Source: Tilletiaria anomala UBC 951 (taxonomy: Eukaryota; Basidiomycota; Exobasidiomycetes; Georgefischeriales; Tilletiariaceae). Taken from it: 64,000 bases of DNA. The notes under the pieces were generated by a model, which saw nothing but the letters and a program-made list of their open reading frames with translations, ran no database searches and was not told the origin of the DNA. The stretch lies in the NCBI RefSeq assembly GCF_000711695.1, contig NW_013547010.1, positions 1 to 64,000 of the forward strand, written 5' to 3'. A program made the position numbers and the translations under genes. Positions 34,465 through 46,705 of the stretch are shown here, piece by piece. Positions within the stretch are counted from its first letter, which is position 1. Every line of letters starts with the position of its first letter.

Positions 34465-35816
34465 CTACGTCTCTGCAAATATTGCCCAGACACCCCACCA
34501 ATTGCCCTTCTCCCAGCCCGAGCACTGTCGCTTGACGAACAGCTTTGACGGATCGGAGCCTGAGTACCCCTCGGCGTACAGGGAATCAGCAAAGGAGGCA
34601 GCAGCGGAGGCGACGATCTCCTCGAGCTCCCCTTCCTTGAAGAGATGATAATCTGCACAAGGCCCAGTCATTGTCAAAGCGCAAACATCTGATTAGCTTC
34701 TCGCTGAAGGAGAGATGTTGGTGCGGCGTGCGACTCACATCGTTGGTATACCGGAGGTGCCTCGTCCAAAGCCTTGACTTTCTCGTTCTCACAATCGGCT
34801 TTGCTCGCTTCCTTCCGCTTCGCCTTCCTTCCGCTTCCTCCAGTCGACATAACCCATGGCACCAGTACATCTTGCGGTTTTTCATCCATGACAGGCTGGT
34901 CATTAGTCATGTCTCGTTGGATTGATTTCGGAACTTGTGATTCTGCTGTTGCTGCTGCTCCGCTTGTGCTGGTATCGAATTTGCCTGCACGCCGTCCTTC
35001 ACCGCGCTGCTCCATAGCCCATGCATAGATCATGAAGCGCCCGCACCCCGTACCGAAATCGAAATCGTGCTGGGCTGCTTCTGTCCCGCTGGACTCTTGG
35101 TCTGTCCCCTCGTACTTCTGCTGCTGCTGCCGTTGTTGCTGTCGTCGACGCGGCCGCACGAGCCTGATCATCTCCTGTACAGCGCATATACGCCGCTCCC
35201 GCGTCGAAAAATGATGGATCGTCGCGATAGAAATGGCATAGTCCATGCATTGCGGTCGCAGTGAGGAGGAGAGCGCATCCGCTACGGCTACTTCATTCCG
35301 CGCTCGGAGGCAGCATGGGCGACTCTGCTGTTGTGCGTCGAAAGGATGTTCGGACGACGAGGCATCTGCACTGGTCGTTGAGTTGGAGTTGAAGGCAGCA
35401 AGCGCTACCAGCTGGTCGCTCCGATCGGAGCCGACGGTCAAGATCTTTCCCTTGCCCTTGCCTTCCAGCTCACCATGAAGCACCGAGGAAACGGGAAGAT
35501 ACTTGCCGTTTCCGCAACCGAGATCAGCACCGACGCTGCCCGGCTCGAATGTATCAAGGAACGCTGGCACAAGCGGCCATGGCTTGTACCGCGTCGCTGA
35601 GAAGTGCGGAGCTATTGCGTTGTATACCGTGTGTACGTTTGCCTGCTCGTAAGCGACGGCATCGAAGGTGTTTGATGCATCAGGGGTCGAGGCGGCTGTT
35701 CCTTCTGCAACTGCGGCAAGAGCAGGCGGCACATTTGTCAGAGAGGCCGGTGTCGGGTCGGAGAGCTTTCCTGTCGAAGCGGACATTTCCGCACACCCCG
35801 CACAGCTTGTGAGCAT
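34465..35816 (-). CDS. TRM9: tRNA (carboxymethyluridine-34) methyltransferase Trm9
   Basis: Exons 35816-34739 and 34652-34465, 421 aa. Trm9 landmarks appear in order: YEQANVHTVYNAIAPHFSATR, PGSVGADLGCGNGKYL (SAM motif I), MDYAISIATIHHFST, EMIRLVRP, FMIYAWAMEQ, VLVPWVM and, across the splice, YQRYYHLFKEGEL. Known role: with Trm112 it methylates cm5U34 to mcm5U34 in the anticodons of Arg/Glu and other tRNAs, completing the Elongator pathway, in the cytosol. Three low-complexity inserts (poly-Gln/Arg, Ser/Thr, Lys/Glu) make it longer than the ~280-aa yeast enzyme. An alternative start at the second Met (35786) is possible. Divergent from the DUF1275 gene. Confidence 0.93.
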
Positions 35817-36366
35817 CCACTGCGCAAATTGACCTGTCTCAGGCGCGCTCCAAGCAGCGAGCAGCCCATGATAAAGGAGGTTGAGGACGTGCAGGAAGCA
35901 TGGGCTGATGACCTTTTTGTTGTTGACAGGCCAATCCGCCGATTACCGATATCGCCGACGAGGAACAAAAATGAGCGAGCATTGGGCGGAATGTATGGGA
36001 CGCATTCTGCTTGGTTTCAGCGTCTCGCGTGTCTCAAATAGAATGAGGACAATCCTTACCTTTATTTGCTGTGCCGCCGACACCGAACACAATGCAAAGA
36101 CATCATAAAGCCGACGTTTTTGCCACGAGTTTCCCTATTGCGCAATCACCACAAGTTGGCGATTGACATGCACGAGTGTCTTGTGCGCCTACAGATTCAA
36201 GTCTCGAGTCACACGAGCTGTCGTCTGTCATGGCCGCTAACTGCCCATGATCAACTCTCAGCCTCGAGGCATGGACCGTCTCGTTGGGCCTAGAGTGCTG
36301 CCCGCGCTCACAATCCTGAAACGCCCAGCCTAGCTCTCGCATTTGCGAAGCATCGTCGTCAGGACC
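35817..36366. promoter_or_regulatory. Divergent promoter region (TRM9 / DUF1275)
   Basis: 550 bp shared by two divergent starts. I see no TATA box or other defined element, in keeping with housekeeping promoters. Confidence 0.4.
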
Positions 36367-37621
36367 ATGGCGGAAGAACAGGTCGAGACCAACGGCCCGG
36401 CGCCAGATGCATCAGGCAACGCGATAGCTAGTGCCAGTAGGCCGCCTCCAGAAGACATGGAGGCGCGGGGAGACGGTGGGATCAAGCCAGCTCCGACCTC
36501 CTTATCGCACTCCCGTTCCCTCTCGCTATCCACTCCATCTTCATCGCACAAACAGCGACAGACACAAAGACACGTCACGGTCAAAGACCTATATCGTCAA
36601 TTCGCGAGCCATTTGGGCGAAACGATCTCGCAGGAAGATGCATCCCTCCCGTTGGGATGGCAGTGTTTCCTGACGGGCGCGATCGATGCGCTCATGTATT
36701 CTCGCTCGGGCGTATGGGTCGCATTCCAGACGGGCAACATGGTGCAACTCTCGCAGAATATGTGCGTCCTTTGCTCTGGGTCTTGCGCACGCTTTTATTT
36801 CGAGAATGAGCTAAAGTGGCCGAACGACCACCCCTTTCCATCTTCTCTATAGAGCGCAATATATCATCCCATGGCGACCAGGTCTCACGCGGCAACCACT
36901 CGAGGCGGTCGAGCGAGCCGTGACCATATCAACATTTCTGCTATCCTCATTTATTGGCTCTTTGATTGCACGGAAGATAGGCCAGCGAAGACGCGCGTGG
37001 CTCGTCCTATCAAGCGTACTGCAGAGCTTATTCCTCTGGGGCACTGCTGGAATCTTGCTTCATCTGCCTGACGACGTCGCACCGAGCTTCCAGTGGTTTC
37101 CTGTAATACTTATACTTGTGAGAACGCGCTGTACACGGCAAGAAGGTGCACAAGAGGGAACTGGCTGATTCTTGACTTCACCACTGCTCATTCACGCGAC
37201 AGACTGCGTTCAGCATGGGCTTGCAATCTGTCACATCGCAAATGGTGTCCAGTCCGGTACGTTTTGTATCGCCAGAGCGATTACGCATGGTCGAGCTGAC
37301 AAGCAAGCTTCGTCAATCCTTATGTCATTCTTTAACAACCTCTTCGCTCTTTTCTCCACACAGCCTTGGGCCACAACAGTAGCCTTCACCGCAACCCTGA
37401 CGCAAATCGGCTCGGACCCATACCTGCTGACGCTTGCACCTTCGCCACAGACGAGCGGAAGGGACCGACGGCTGCTGAGCGTGGTGATGCTCTGCTTCGG
37501 GGCCGGCGTCGCTGAGTGTCTGCTGAACACGGCGCTGAATTTCAAGGGGTCCATAGCGGTCTGTGCAGCACTCAAGCTGTTCCTCGCTCTGCTTTGGCTG
37601 GCTCCGAACGGCTCGCACTAA
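36367..37621 (+). CDS. DUF1275 (YoaK-like) multi-pass membrane protein
   Basis: Exons 36367-36761, 36853-37117, 37203-37256 and 37364-37621; 323 aa. After ~90 Ser/Pro-rich residues the family pattern begins: FLTGAIDALMYSR, GVWVAFQTGNMVQLS, FLLSSFIGSLIARKIG, LVLSSVLQSLFLWG, TAFSMGLQSVTSQM, then ATTVAFTATLTQIG and two C-terminal helices. Six to seven membrane helices are predicted by eye. DUF1275 is widespread in bacteria and fungi without an established function. All four exon phases agree; the 54-nt third exon carries the most conserved helix. The start is the first ATG of the open frame. Confidence 0.85.
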
Positions 37622-37847
37622 TTTCCACTCGCGGCTGGAAATAACATCAGGGAGTCTGCCTTGCATCTCGCGTAATAATCGCCATCCGCATCCCGCACGC
37701 ATTTGGCAGCCAATCAGATACTCCAACTCTTTGTGCCGACTATTGCACACTACCAATACCAACGAGGAATGCCGGTGCATGTCCATGAAGATTTCAAAAT
37801 AGAAGTGCTGTGCCCCTCTGCTAATTGCCACGTAATATCTAACGAGT

Positions 37848-39076
37848 TCAGCCGTACATGTTGTTTCCGGCCCCATCGCCGGCTCCGCCCGCACCCCTGC
37901 CCATGCCGCCCATCATGTTGCGCGCCATCTCCTGCATCGACGGGTCTTGCATCAGCTGTTGGATTTGCGACATACTGCAAGAGCATTAAGGGGGATAATT
38001 TAATCCGTCATAATTCAGTGGATAGTTGCACGCTTCGATCCGTTGTGCGACACTCACTCAGGCATGCCACCTCCTCCGGAGCCCATGCGCTCGGCCATTT
38101 GCCTGATCATGGGGTTTCTTTAGGGAGGGGCACACCAGGAAAGGCCACAGTCAGCAACATCCCATCCGATTAGCGTATTGACGGTTTATACTCACGACAT
38201 GAGCTGCTCCATGCCGCCATTGGTCATCATGTTCTGCGCCATCTGCGTGAGCATGGGGTTGTTGAGGAGCGACGAAAGATCCGGCATGCCGCCTGCTCCG
38301 CCCATGCCTGGGAAGCCGCCGAGGCCTGGCCCTGCATCGGTGCCTGCCTCCCTCGCGAGCGCATCGGTGCCACTCGAGGTCGCGGACGACGAGGACGAAG
38401 ATGCAAGCTGCTTCTTGGCTGTCTCGAGCCCGCTCTTCATGACGCTGTTGGTCGGGTCGACATCGAGCCCCTTCTCATACGCGTCGACGGCCTCGTCGTA
38501 CTTGCCGAGGCTAAAGAGCGCGTGGCCCATGCGGCTGTACGCTTTGCCGAACTTGCTGTCAATTGTCAGCGCCGCCTTGGCATCCTCGACTGCCTTGTTG
38601 TGCTGCGCGACCTGAGAGTAGGCGGCAGCGCGATTCGAGTAGTATACTGGCGACGTTGGGTCGATCTCGATGGCAGAGGAGTAAGCGGAGATTGCGGTCG
38701 AGTAGTCCTTGGACGACATGGCTTTGTTGCCCTCCGTCTTGAGTGACTCGGCTTTCGCCTTGTCGTCGGCGCTGACTTCCGTTTTTGTTGGCGCTGCTGT
38801 GGGGCCTGCTGATGAGGATGTGCTCGCCTCGGCTGCTGGTGCTGGTGCCGCACTACCAGACATCTTCTTCTGCGTCTTGACGAACACATCCCACACGGCC
38901 TGCAGGCCGGGCTGCGGCGGCTGTGCGAGCTGCTCTTCTGTGATACCGTGCGCCTGGGCGATCAGATCGGCTGCCTGTGATAGCTTGGACGCATCGACCA
39001 CGCCGGCTGCCTGCTGCGTCGACGACGCGCGCAGGTGCGCCACGATGGCCGCTGCGAGAGGCTGCTTGTCAGTCAT
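37848..39076 (-). CDS. SGT2: Small glutamine-rich TPR co-chaperone Sgt2/SGTA
   Basis: Exons 39076-38196, 38117-38058 and 37974-37848, 355 aa. Domain order: N-terminal dimerisation helices (~1-80), a Ser/Ala/Pro linker, three TPR units (~110-215, e.g. SLKTEGNKAMSSKDYSTAI, YYSNRAAAYSQV, GKAYSRMGHALFSLGKYDEA), then a Gly/Met-rich tail with three Asn/Asp-Pro-Met type repeats (NPMLTQMAQNMM, NPMIRQMAERM, DPSMQEMARNMM). Known role: binds Get4/Get5 and Hsp70/Hsp90 and hands tail-anchored proteins to Get3. Each tail repeat falls in its own exon. Upstream the frame stays open to 39202, but MTDKQPLAAAIV matches known N-termini. Confidence 0.94.
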
Positions 39077-39834
39077 CTTTTCCAGCTGTTGAGCTGCAAT
39101 CTTCGACTTGGGAAGTTCTGGCCAGGTAACAAGCCGAAATAGCCTTTCCTTTGAAACTCGGGCAAGGTAGTAATATGCCGTAAGGGGTATACGTACTTCC
39201 ACGTCCGAGTCGTCGTGGAGAGGATGTGCAATCTAAATATGACTACGAGGTTCTGACTGGCTGGGAAGGGCAAATCGAAGGCGATCGACGGCGAGCGAAG
39301 CTGAGGGACATGTCACAACCCTAACCTCCTGCACGCCATGCTTCTTTCCATGGTTGTCGTACAACGCCCCGAGAGAGTGACTGCATAAGCAAACCAAGCC
39401 ACAGCAGTCGGCAGTGCAAGAACCCCATCTCGTCAACCATGCCAGGGACTATCAGAAAGATAGCAAGTATGTGTGTATACATTGCGGGTGATGGTAAAGG
39501 AGACATCGCTTTCATCTCTAGTGGGCACCGTTGAAGCGCTGCGGTTGCGGAAGGGTGACAATGGCGCATGCTTTTCGTGCCATTTCGATATCAGAAACGA
39601 GCCGTGCCAGCGCGGATGAGGTGTGGGAGCTTGCGCAAGCCCATGCGCACCTTCGCCTGTGCACCGTCAATCGACCTCGCTCTTCGAGGTACGCGGCTGC
39701 GTAATCAATAATCAACACTCTTCGACCGTTGGCCAACGTGAGGGCTTATCATTCAAAGCCTAGCAGATGACGCAGTGCACGACTACTAAGCATTGCTATC
39801 GCCCCAAGCCTGTGCTACAACGAATTACACGACC
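39077..39834. promoter_or_regulatory. Divergent promoter region (SGT2 / BTB protein)
   Basis: 758 bp between divergent starts, with short domain-less ORFs only. The last 40 bp before the BTB ATG stays open in frame, but without another ATG. Confidence 0.4.
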
Positions 39835-42464
39835 ATGCGAGGCATCGCAAACCCTGCCGAGAATGTCGCCGCAGGTAACAGTCGGCGTCGCGGGCACCGT
39901 GCGAAAGCAGCCTCCATCTCGCACCCCATACCGCAAGGCCAGAGGAGCTCCTTCTTGACCATCGAATCGAGCGGACCCGTTATGCGAGTGATCTCATCAG
40001 GCAGTGGTGGCGGCAGCAGCGCAGCTCCAGCCTCGGCTTCGTCACCTGGGGCTGCTTCCGCAGCAGCTTCGCCCGGCCGCGTGCACATGAGTCTTTTCGC
40101 ATCGACGGATTGGACTCGTCACCCAGCACCGTCGGAATCGCCGCCCACACCGACGACAAACGCGACATCGACATTGACAAATGTGCATCGCTCCTTATCA
40201 AGAGCTGGAAACCCTGCTCAGCTGTTACACCCAGTCTCTGGGGATCACCACAATGTCGGCAGCGTCGGCGCCGCCTCTTCACCTGTCATCTCTAGACTCA
40301 CTCCACCCCCGCTGCAACCTCTAGCCCCGACGCCTACGTTCATCACCACCGCGGCTGCGGGGAACACGGGCAATCCGGCTCCAGGATCGGCACTCTCTCG
40401 TTTCGGCAGCGAGCATCGCGCGGCAGGGGGCAACAATTCTGGGGGCACCGCAATTGCTACCAACAGCAGCAGTGAGAGCGTTGCCCAGCGAGAACGCGAG
40501 CGAGAACAGAGGATCAGGGTCACCTCTCGCGATGGTATCGAGCTCGCCGCGGGCAGCAGCAGCAGCCCTTCCCTCTCCCTCGGCCAAGCCAGCAGTAGCA
40601 GCGGCGCACAGCGGCGCCCCGTATCCCACCTCTCCCCCCTCAGCCTTCATCCTTTTGGTGATGACAGGAAGGGGCTGGATAGTGGCGAAGGCGTCAAGGG
40701 AAGGATTCGAGGAACGTCAAGTCAGGCGAGTGCTGCGAACCTTTCGCTTGAATTATCAACGCCAGTAGCCCAATTCGATGTCCATCCTACTTTTCGGTTT
40801 GACGCAACGCACCGTGGCACCGTGCTCGTCAAAGTGCAGGGCGTCAAGTTCTGGGTGCATGAGGACATCTTGCGTTTCAGCTCGCCTTTCTTTGAGGATC
40901 TGCTCGAAGGAGGATGGAAGGAAAGCAGGCTCAGCTGGCGAAGCTCGTTTTTCGGCAGCGATGAAGCTGCATTGCATGCGCCCGAAGTGGCACTGCCACT
41001 GGCAACTTCTTTGCCTACGCATGCCGTACAGCCCATTCCATCGAACATCACACCGCCTCAATCAGATGTTCGAGCGCTCCCTGAGCCCGCCCTACCTCCG
41101 GCTGTGGTCTCAAGTCATGAGGCGAGCGACACAAGTGGCAGAAGAGCAACTGCAGAGGAGATGGATGCGTGGCTGGCGCGCTCGTTGCGTAAAGGATCCG
41201 TGAGAGCCTCCTTCGTGACGGCGTACACGGAATTTGAAGAGAGCATGCAAGGCGCTGCCTTACCGTCCTCAATCTCTGAGCCGCACGGAAGCCGTCCGCA
41301 ACTGCACGATCGTGAACCGAGCGATGCCAGCTCCTCCTCCATGGTCTCTGCCAACCCAATGTCCGCCGATGAGAAGGATTTGCAGCGGGCCGCCACAATC
41401 AAACGCCTCGAGAGGGGCGGGGGCAAGGCCAGCTTGCAAACAAGCGGAAACAAGCATGGGCAGCGTAGGGCAAGCGAAGGAAGCTTGCCGCTGGCTGCAT
41501 TGCTGCAGCCGCAGCCGCAAGCGGAGGCGCAAGCCATAGAGATACCATGCACAAGCACCACTCGCCTTGTGAAGGACAACCCAACGCCATCATCTCTGCC
41601 CGACGAGCCGCAGAGCCAAGGAGGCGATCAGTTCATCGGCGGTCTTGGCGACGGTGCGATGCTCTCCGCCTCGCAGTTCAAGGCCCCGCAGCGCCCACGG
41701 CAGATTCAAGGCGTCAAAGCGTACGTAGAACTGCACGAGGAGGACCCATCGACGTTCCAGGACTTCCTCTTCTACATCTACCCGCACCTCGACTGCGCTA
41801 TCACCTGGCTCTCGTGCGGCTCGCTGCTCTCATTTTCCGATAAAATCGGCGCACCGTTTCTGCATAAAGCCTGCCTCGACTTTCTGCGCGCGTCCTTGGC
41901 CGGCAGGCCGATTGAGGCGATGCGCCTGGCGGAAGAGCACCATCTGCCGGACGTGTACAAGGAGGCTAGTAGGCACGTGCTCGATAATTGGACCGCTTGG
42001 CAGCGGGAGGAGCTGGAGGCATTGAGCTCCGAGACGCTCTTGAAGGTGAGCTGAAAGCATCGAACTCGCACCCAGGCAGCGTCTTCTGACACATCATCCT
42101 CAATCCGCAGCTCGAACGCCGTCGCTCCTGGTTCCTCGAACGCGTGCTGAAGCTCGGTCTGGCGAACCCGCTGCGCGACTACGAATGTCACTCTACCTGT
42201 CCAGATCCCGCGGCGTGCGCGAAAGGCCTGCATGAGCGCTGGCAATCCGGCTACGCCTCGTCGTGCCGGTTCGCGCCGCCGCAGCCGAGCGGGATCTGGA
42301 GGTATCTCCGCGAGCTGGATGGCGCGTCTCCCCTGCCGCTTAGCGCGTGTAACAATGCGGCGAAGGCGTGGCGCGAACTGCTCTTTGACCGCATGTTCAA
42401 CCTGCCAAGCGTGCCACACGGCGGGCATAAACGCCAGTTTCTGCATATCAAGCTGGAGCGCTAG
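39835..42464 (+). CDS. BTB/POZ-domain protein with split BTB fold
   Basis: Exons 39835-42045 and 42111-42464, 854 aa. The first ~310 residues are Ser/Ala/Gly/Pro-rich. The front half of a BTB domain follows (~318-360: TVLVKVQGVKFWVHEDILRF, SSPFFEDLLEGGWKE). Its second half, VKAYVELHEEDPSTFQDFLF with YIYPH, appears only near residue 628. Between them are ~270 low-complexity residues. A BACK-like helical part (FLHKACLDFLRASL, AMRLAEEHHLPDVYKEASRH) and a Cys-containing C-terminus (CHSTCPDPAACAKG) end the protein. Fungal BTB proteins of this build are mostly unstudied; BTB domains dimerise or bind Cullin 3. An internal GTAACA..AG stretch near 39873 could be a spliced 5' intron, so the N-terminus is uncertain. 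Confidence 0.8.
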
Positions 42465-42598
42465 CTAGGCTTTGCATCATGTCAATGGGTCATGATTTCC
42501 CGGGTATCACATCGCGCAGCAATTCGGCAAGCTCTACGACAATTGCGCGATATAAATAAACATACGGCATCAGCGCACGGGCCGCTTGGGGCATCACA

Positions 42599-42920
42599 TC
42601 ATCTGCTGGTGGCGGCGAGGAGGTCCTTAGACGTGAGGAGGGCGATGACGTTGTTGCAGCAGGCATCGTGGCTGATGCTGGTGGCGCCGTTGATGAAACG
42701 GAATATGGTCTTCTTGGCGCCGTACACAGGCCACGTGGGATGAGGGCGCCCGGCGCGCTGAGCCGGCGCGACGTGGCGAACGCGACGAGGAGCCTGCCGA
42801 GCCTGGCGCCTGCGGCGTCGCACGCCCCGGCCATGAGCCCGTTGAGGTCTGCACCGTGCGGGACGCCCTGCGCGGCTGACGCGGCGGACGCGGTGCAGCT
42901 GGCAAAGTCGTAGCTGTACG
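42599..42920 (-). pseudogene. Possible type-B carboxylesterase relic (C-terminal part)
   Basis: On the minus strand YSYDFASC followed by GVPHGADLNGLMAG resembles the segment before the catalytic His region of type-B carboxylesterases. A different frame then gives WPVYGAKKTIFRFINGATSI up to a stop, resembling the family's C-terminus (the WPxY motif). The two frames meet near 42740 without splice signals. No GxSxG nucleophile region was found upstream. This looks like a decayed fragment rather than a working gene, and the family call is tentative. Confidence 0.3.
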
Positions 42921-43514
42921 CGGGTGCGATTGTGCTGCGCGTCGCGTCTTTCTCACAGTCATTACGCGTCGCGCCGGCGGCCCCAACGCCAATAAATTAA
43001 CTCTAGTGAAGAATGCCCCGGGCTTCAACGCGGACCACATCTCAACAGCGACGCCATGCATGATACATGCACGATACACATATCCATACGTGCAGTTTTT
43101 TTTGCAAGGTATGGCTTCGAAAGGACACACGTCCTTCACTTGACATGCACCATTCCGGGGAAACAGGCTCCAGACGTTTGCTACGGCGAGCCCAGCGCCG
43201 GGCGCATCCAGAGACTCATGCATGAGTACACAATGTGCCGGCTGCTGACGCGCTGATGAGAGCCCCCATCCGACGAGCGGTTGTCGATGGCGCCGGGGAT
43301 AGGATCGACAATGCTGCGCATGGGGATGCCGCATGCCGTTGACTACCGAACGAACAAAAGCATGTATGATACAGAATGCGTTGTAACCGACGAGTACCTG
43401 TGCAGAGTGCTGTGTATGCATTACCTCCCCACCACTATGAGCTCGCTGCTAGTAAGTCTGGCAGCTGCGCATGCATGAACGCGATACGCATCCTGACCTC
43501 TCCCCCCCTTATCA
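42921..43514. other. Intergenic region
   Basis: About 590 bp. A minus-strand frame is open across it but has no domain and atypical composition. Several near-identical short ATACAT/ATGCATG runs occur around 43050-43090. Confidence 0.4.
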
Positions 43515-46478
43515 TCACATGCTGGGATTTCGAAACTTGGCCAGGATGGACGACGCGCTCATCTCGCCCGCAGCTGCCCTGCCGCTTTCCGCTGCACTTC
43601 GCGAAGAAAGACTACGCCGCGTAAGCTTGCCGCGTTTCCCACCACCGCCACCTGCCGCTAGTTGTGATGGCCCCGAGGTTATGGTGCCCATGCCGGCGTG
43701 CGCCATCATAACGCCTGCGCTCCCCTCGGCTTCGAGATTGGCAAAGATGTCCTCGTCCTCACCCTCGCGTGTGATTTGCTTCGCGCACCACACGCCAGCC
43801 CCATCTGGACTTGGCACATCGAGCCGGCGCCGCTTGCTCGCCGGCGCCGCCGTTCGTTGAGCACCCTGCAGGATGGTTGGCGCGCTGACGCTTTGCGCGA
43901 ACCCGACGCCGCCAACGCTGGGACGCGCGTGCGGCGTCGGCTGATGCGCAAAGCGCGCAAAGATGCTGCCTGCAATGTATTTGCTCAATCGCGCAGGGCT
44001 CGGTGTACCGTCCACTTCGTCCGCTGCCATGCCTTTGTCCTTCCTGTTCTCGTTTTCGTGCCTGTGCGCCGCGTTCTCCAGTGGCGGCGGGGAGGAAACT
44101 TGCATCAGCGACATGTGCGAATGCGAAGCCAACTCTGACGACGCGGCCGCCTTGCGCTCTGTGTCGCGATGATCTGACACTGGCGCATCGCATCTGAAGG
44201 GCAAGGCACTCGAGTTCGACCTGCTGTGCACAGCGCGCATCGACGCAGTGGGCGACGCGATGCTGCTGCTGCTGCCACCGTCCTCCTCGTCGCTCAAGGC
44301 AAAGCCTGGAGAGGCGGTCGCACCGTGGGCCGATGCGACGCTGTCTCCTCTATCATGGTGCTTGTCTTTCGCTGGCGACGCGGCAGGCGAGGAGATCAGC
44401 CCTTCCGAGCTGAACGCTCGCGTCCTGAATGATGAGGGCGTCACTGCCGCATCGCTGCCGACGTCTGAGTGCCTGCGCGCGTGTGCATGCGTGAAGAAGG
44501 CGACGTCCTCGTCCCCATTACCGTCGTCGCAGTTGACACTTGCCATACTCATGCTCCCAAGGTGGATGGAAGCCGTAGGGGCAGGGGACGACTCGATCGC
44601 GTGCGGTTTGTCGGGGCTAGAGCGCTTGTGGAGTGTGCCAGCTTGTGCTTTCCATGCATGATGATGGTCCCAGTAGTCGAAATCATCAAAGTTGGCATTG
44701 CCGAGATCCTTCTCGCCGCCTTTCTCGTCCGCTGCAATCTTCCTGCCCTCTGCGTTCTCGGGCTGCCGCTTGCGCCCATGTCCACTGCAGCTGCGGCTGC
44801 CGGCAGCAGGTGTAAAGAATTTACTCTTTTTCGTAGCCATCATGTCTGCAACTGCGTCCAGCTCCGTGCGCTGTACCTGCACTGCTTTGATCGCCTCGCG
44901 CTTCAGCAACGTCGACGCAGACTCTGCTGAATGTTCCTCCTGCCCATTCTGTTTTTCTTTCCCCTTGCTGCTGCTGTTGCCACCGCCGCCAAAGAAGCTT
45001 GCGATCGACTGTTGCCCTGAGATCTGAGGGAGCGCCTTTTCCTTCTTCTTGAACGCATAGAAGCTGCCGTTTGAGTCGGAGCCATTTCCGCTCGCCGCAG
45101 CGATTGCTGGATTCTTGCTGCGACTGCATTCCGGATAAATATCAACCATGGGTTGGCGAGTGATGGGGCACAAGTCGCCCGCGGCAATCAGGGCGCCTTG
45201 CTCGTCATCGATGACCGGACCGATAAAATTAATTTGGGCCGCCTCATTGAGCGCGCGCGGCGGTACGGGGTGCAGCATGGTGATGCGCCTGGCGCGCGGG
45301 TCCCACACGCGCTGGTGCACAAACGTCAGCTCGGCACGGCGGAACTGCTGCAGGTAGTCGGTAGGGACGGCGCCGAGCTTTCCCTCGAAGCGTACCTGCT
45401 GCACGACGCGGTCAGGCGTCTTGTATTTGCGCAGGAGGCGGTGCGCGTTCTTCAGGCCCAGCCCAGCGATCGACGGAAGGTAGTCGCAGCCGGACAAGAT
45501 GGCCATCTGCCGGAACTCACTGATGGACCAGCCAGCGAGCGCGACGGTCTTGTTCGACGCAAAGCGCGACTGCAGGATCTCGACGACGGTCCCATCCACA
45601 TCGAGCTTGAATAACACGCGCTGGCAGCCAAAGACTAGCAGGTCCGAGTCCTCCGTGATGATCCCTTCGATAATGCCTTCTTTTTCGAGGTAGGCGAGCT
45701 GGGCATCTGCTTCATACGGAGCCACAATGTAAGGGATGCCTTCTTTCCGCAGGAACTGGACGTCCGGAGAGGAGGGTGAGCATCACCACTTGACTCAAGG
45801 GGCAGTGGCCCCCGCATATGCAGCGTACCTTGATCAGCTGAAAGGCCATCTGAGGCGTAATGTCGACGCATTTGGCGAAGAGATCATGCGCACCGGCATG
45901 CCCTGCCTTGTGAGCATTAAGTGCCTTTGCGAGGTTCTCATTGCGTCGTCTATTCTCATGATGATGTTGGGGAGATGGGCAGTCAGCTCTCCATTCGTCG
46001 GAAACAGATTCGCCCAACCCTCACGTTTCTCTTTCCTCTTCCGTCCCTGCTTTGCTAGGCAGGCGGTCACCGTCAAAGACGACGTAAGGTTTGATGCCGT
46101 AATGCTGGAGCATGCGCAGACGTGCGATCGCATATTTGATATACCTGCGGGCGCGATACGCGAAGCAAGCAAAAATCAGTCAGCTGGAAGGCACAGGAGC
46201 CTGAGCTACATGGTTCGTAGATTCACTTGTCCGTCTTCTCGCCCAATACGAGCTCCTTTGCACAACCGTAAGCACCCTTGTGAAGCCAGACGTACGAGTC
46301 GATGCCGAGGGTCAGACCTTTGTAGTCGGCTATGTGCCTGTGCGTCTGCGGTGAGCGAAGGCACGGTCGAGAATATCAGGGAACCGACCAAGCGGGATGC
46401 GCCCTCATCTTGTGCATGGGACCTCTGCGGGCTCACCTGAATGTCCTTGAGCAGCGGCAGGAGTCCATGGATACCCAT
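43515..46478 (-). CDS. EXO1: Exonuclease 1 (Rad2/XPG family)
   Basis: Exons 46478-46437, 46345-46227, 46144-46025, 45949-45829 and 45755-43515 give 880 aa. The start MGIHGLLPLLKDIQ is the Exo1 N-terminus. The N-region continues with LGIDSYVWLHKGAYGCA and KPYVVFDGDRLPSKAGTEEER; the I-region shows IPYIVAPYEADAQLAYL, ITEDSDLLVFGC and ILSGCDYLPSIAGLGLKNA (helix-hairpin-helix). The metal-binding Asp/Glu residues are in place. Beyond ~residue 370 the protein is disordered with Ser/Ala tracts and likely Mlh1/Msh2-interacting motifs. Known role: 5'-3' resection in mismatch repair, recombination and telomere processing. Four small 5' exons contrast with the 2.2-kb last exon. Confidence 0.96.
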
Positions 46479-46660
46479 TGTGCTACTTGCCTACGCGGAC
46501 ACCCGCCAGCTTATTTCGACGCCGATTTTTCTCCATGTATCGAACCCTTGCGTCCAGGTCTGGTTCCGAATCGGGCTATCCTTGATGTCCCTCCATGCAC
46601 GCTTTAAGCTTTGCCATGCGGCACGGTCTATGGCAGGTACATATCGACGCAGCCACCCCG

Positions 46661-46705
46661 AGCATCCTTGCCTCAGCTGAGCGTCCTTGCCTCGGCTGAG
46701 CATCC
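46661..46705 (+). repeat. 19-bp direct repeat, about 2.4 copies
   Basis: AGCATCCTTGCCTCAGCTG is followed directly by AGCGTCCTTGCCTCGGCTG (two differences) and a partial third copy AGCATCC. The repeats contain CAGCTGAG/CGGCTGAG cores. It may be a small minisatellite or paired binding sites; no known factor is implied. Confidence 0.7.

Noticed and set aside
41778-42446. 222-aa minus-strand open frame opposite the BTB gene
   Set aside because: It overlaps both BTB exons antisense and crosses that gene's intron without regard to splice sites. There is no family signature.
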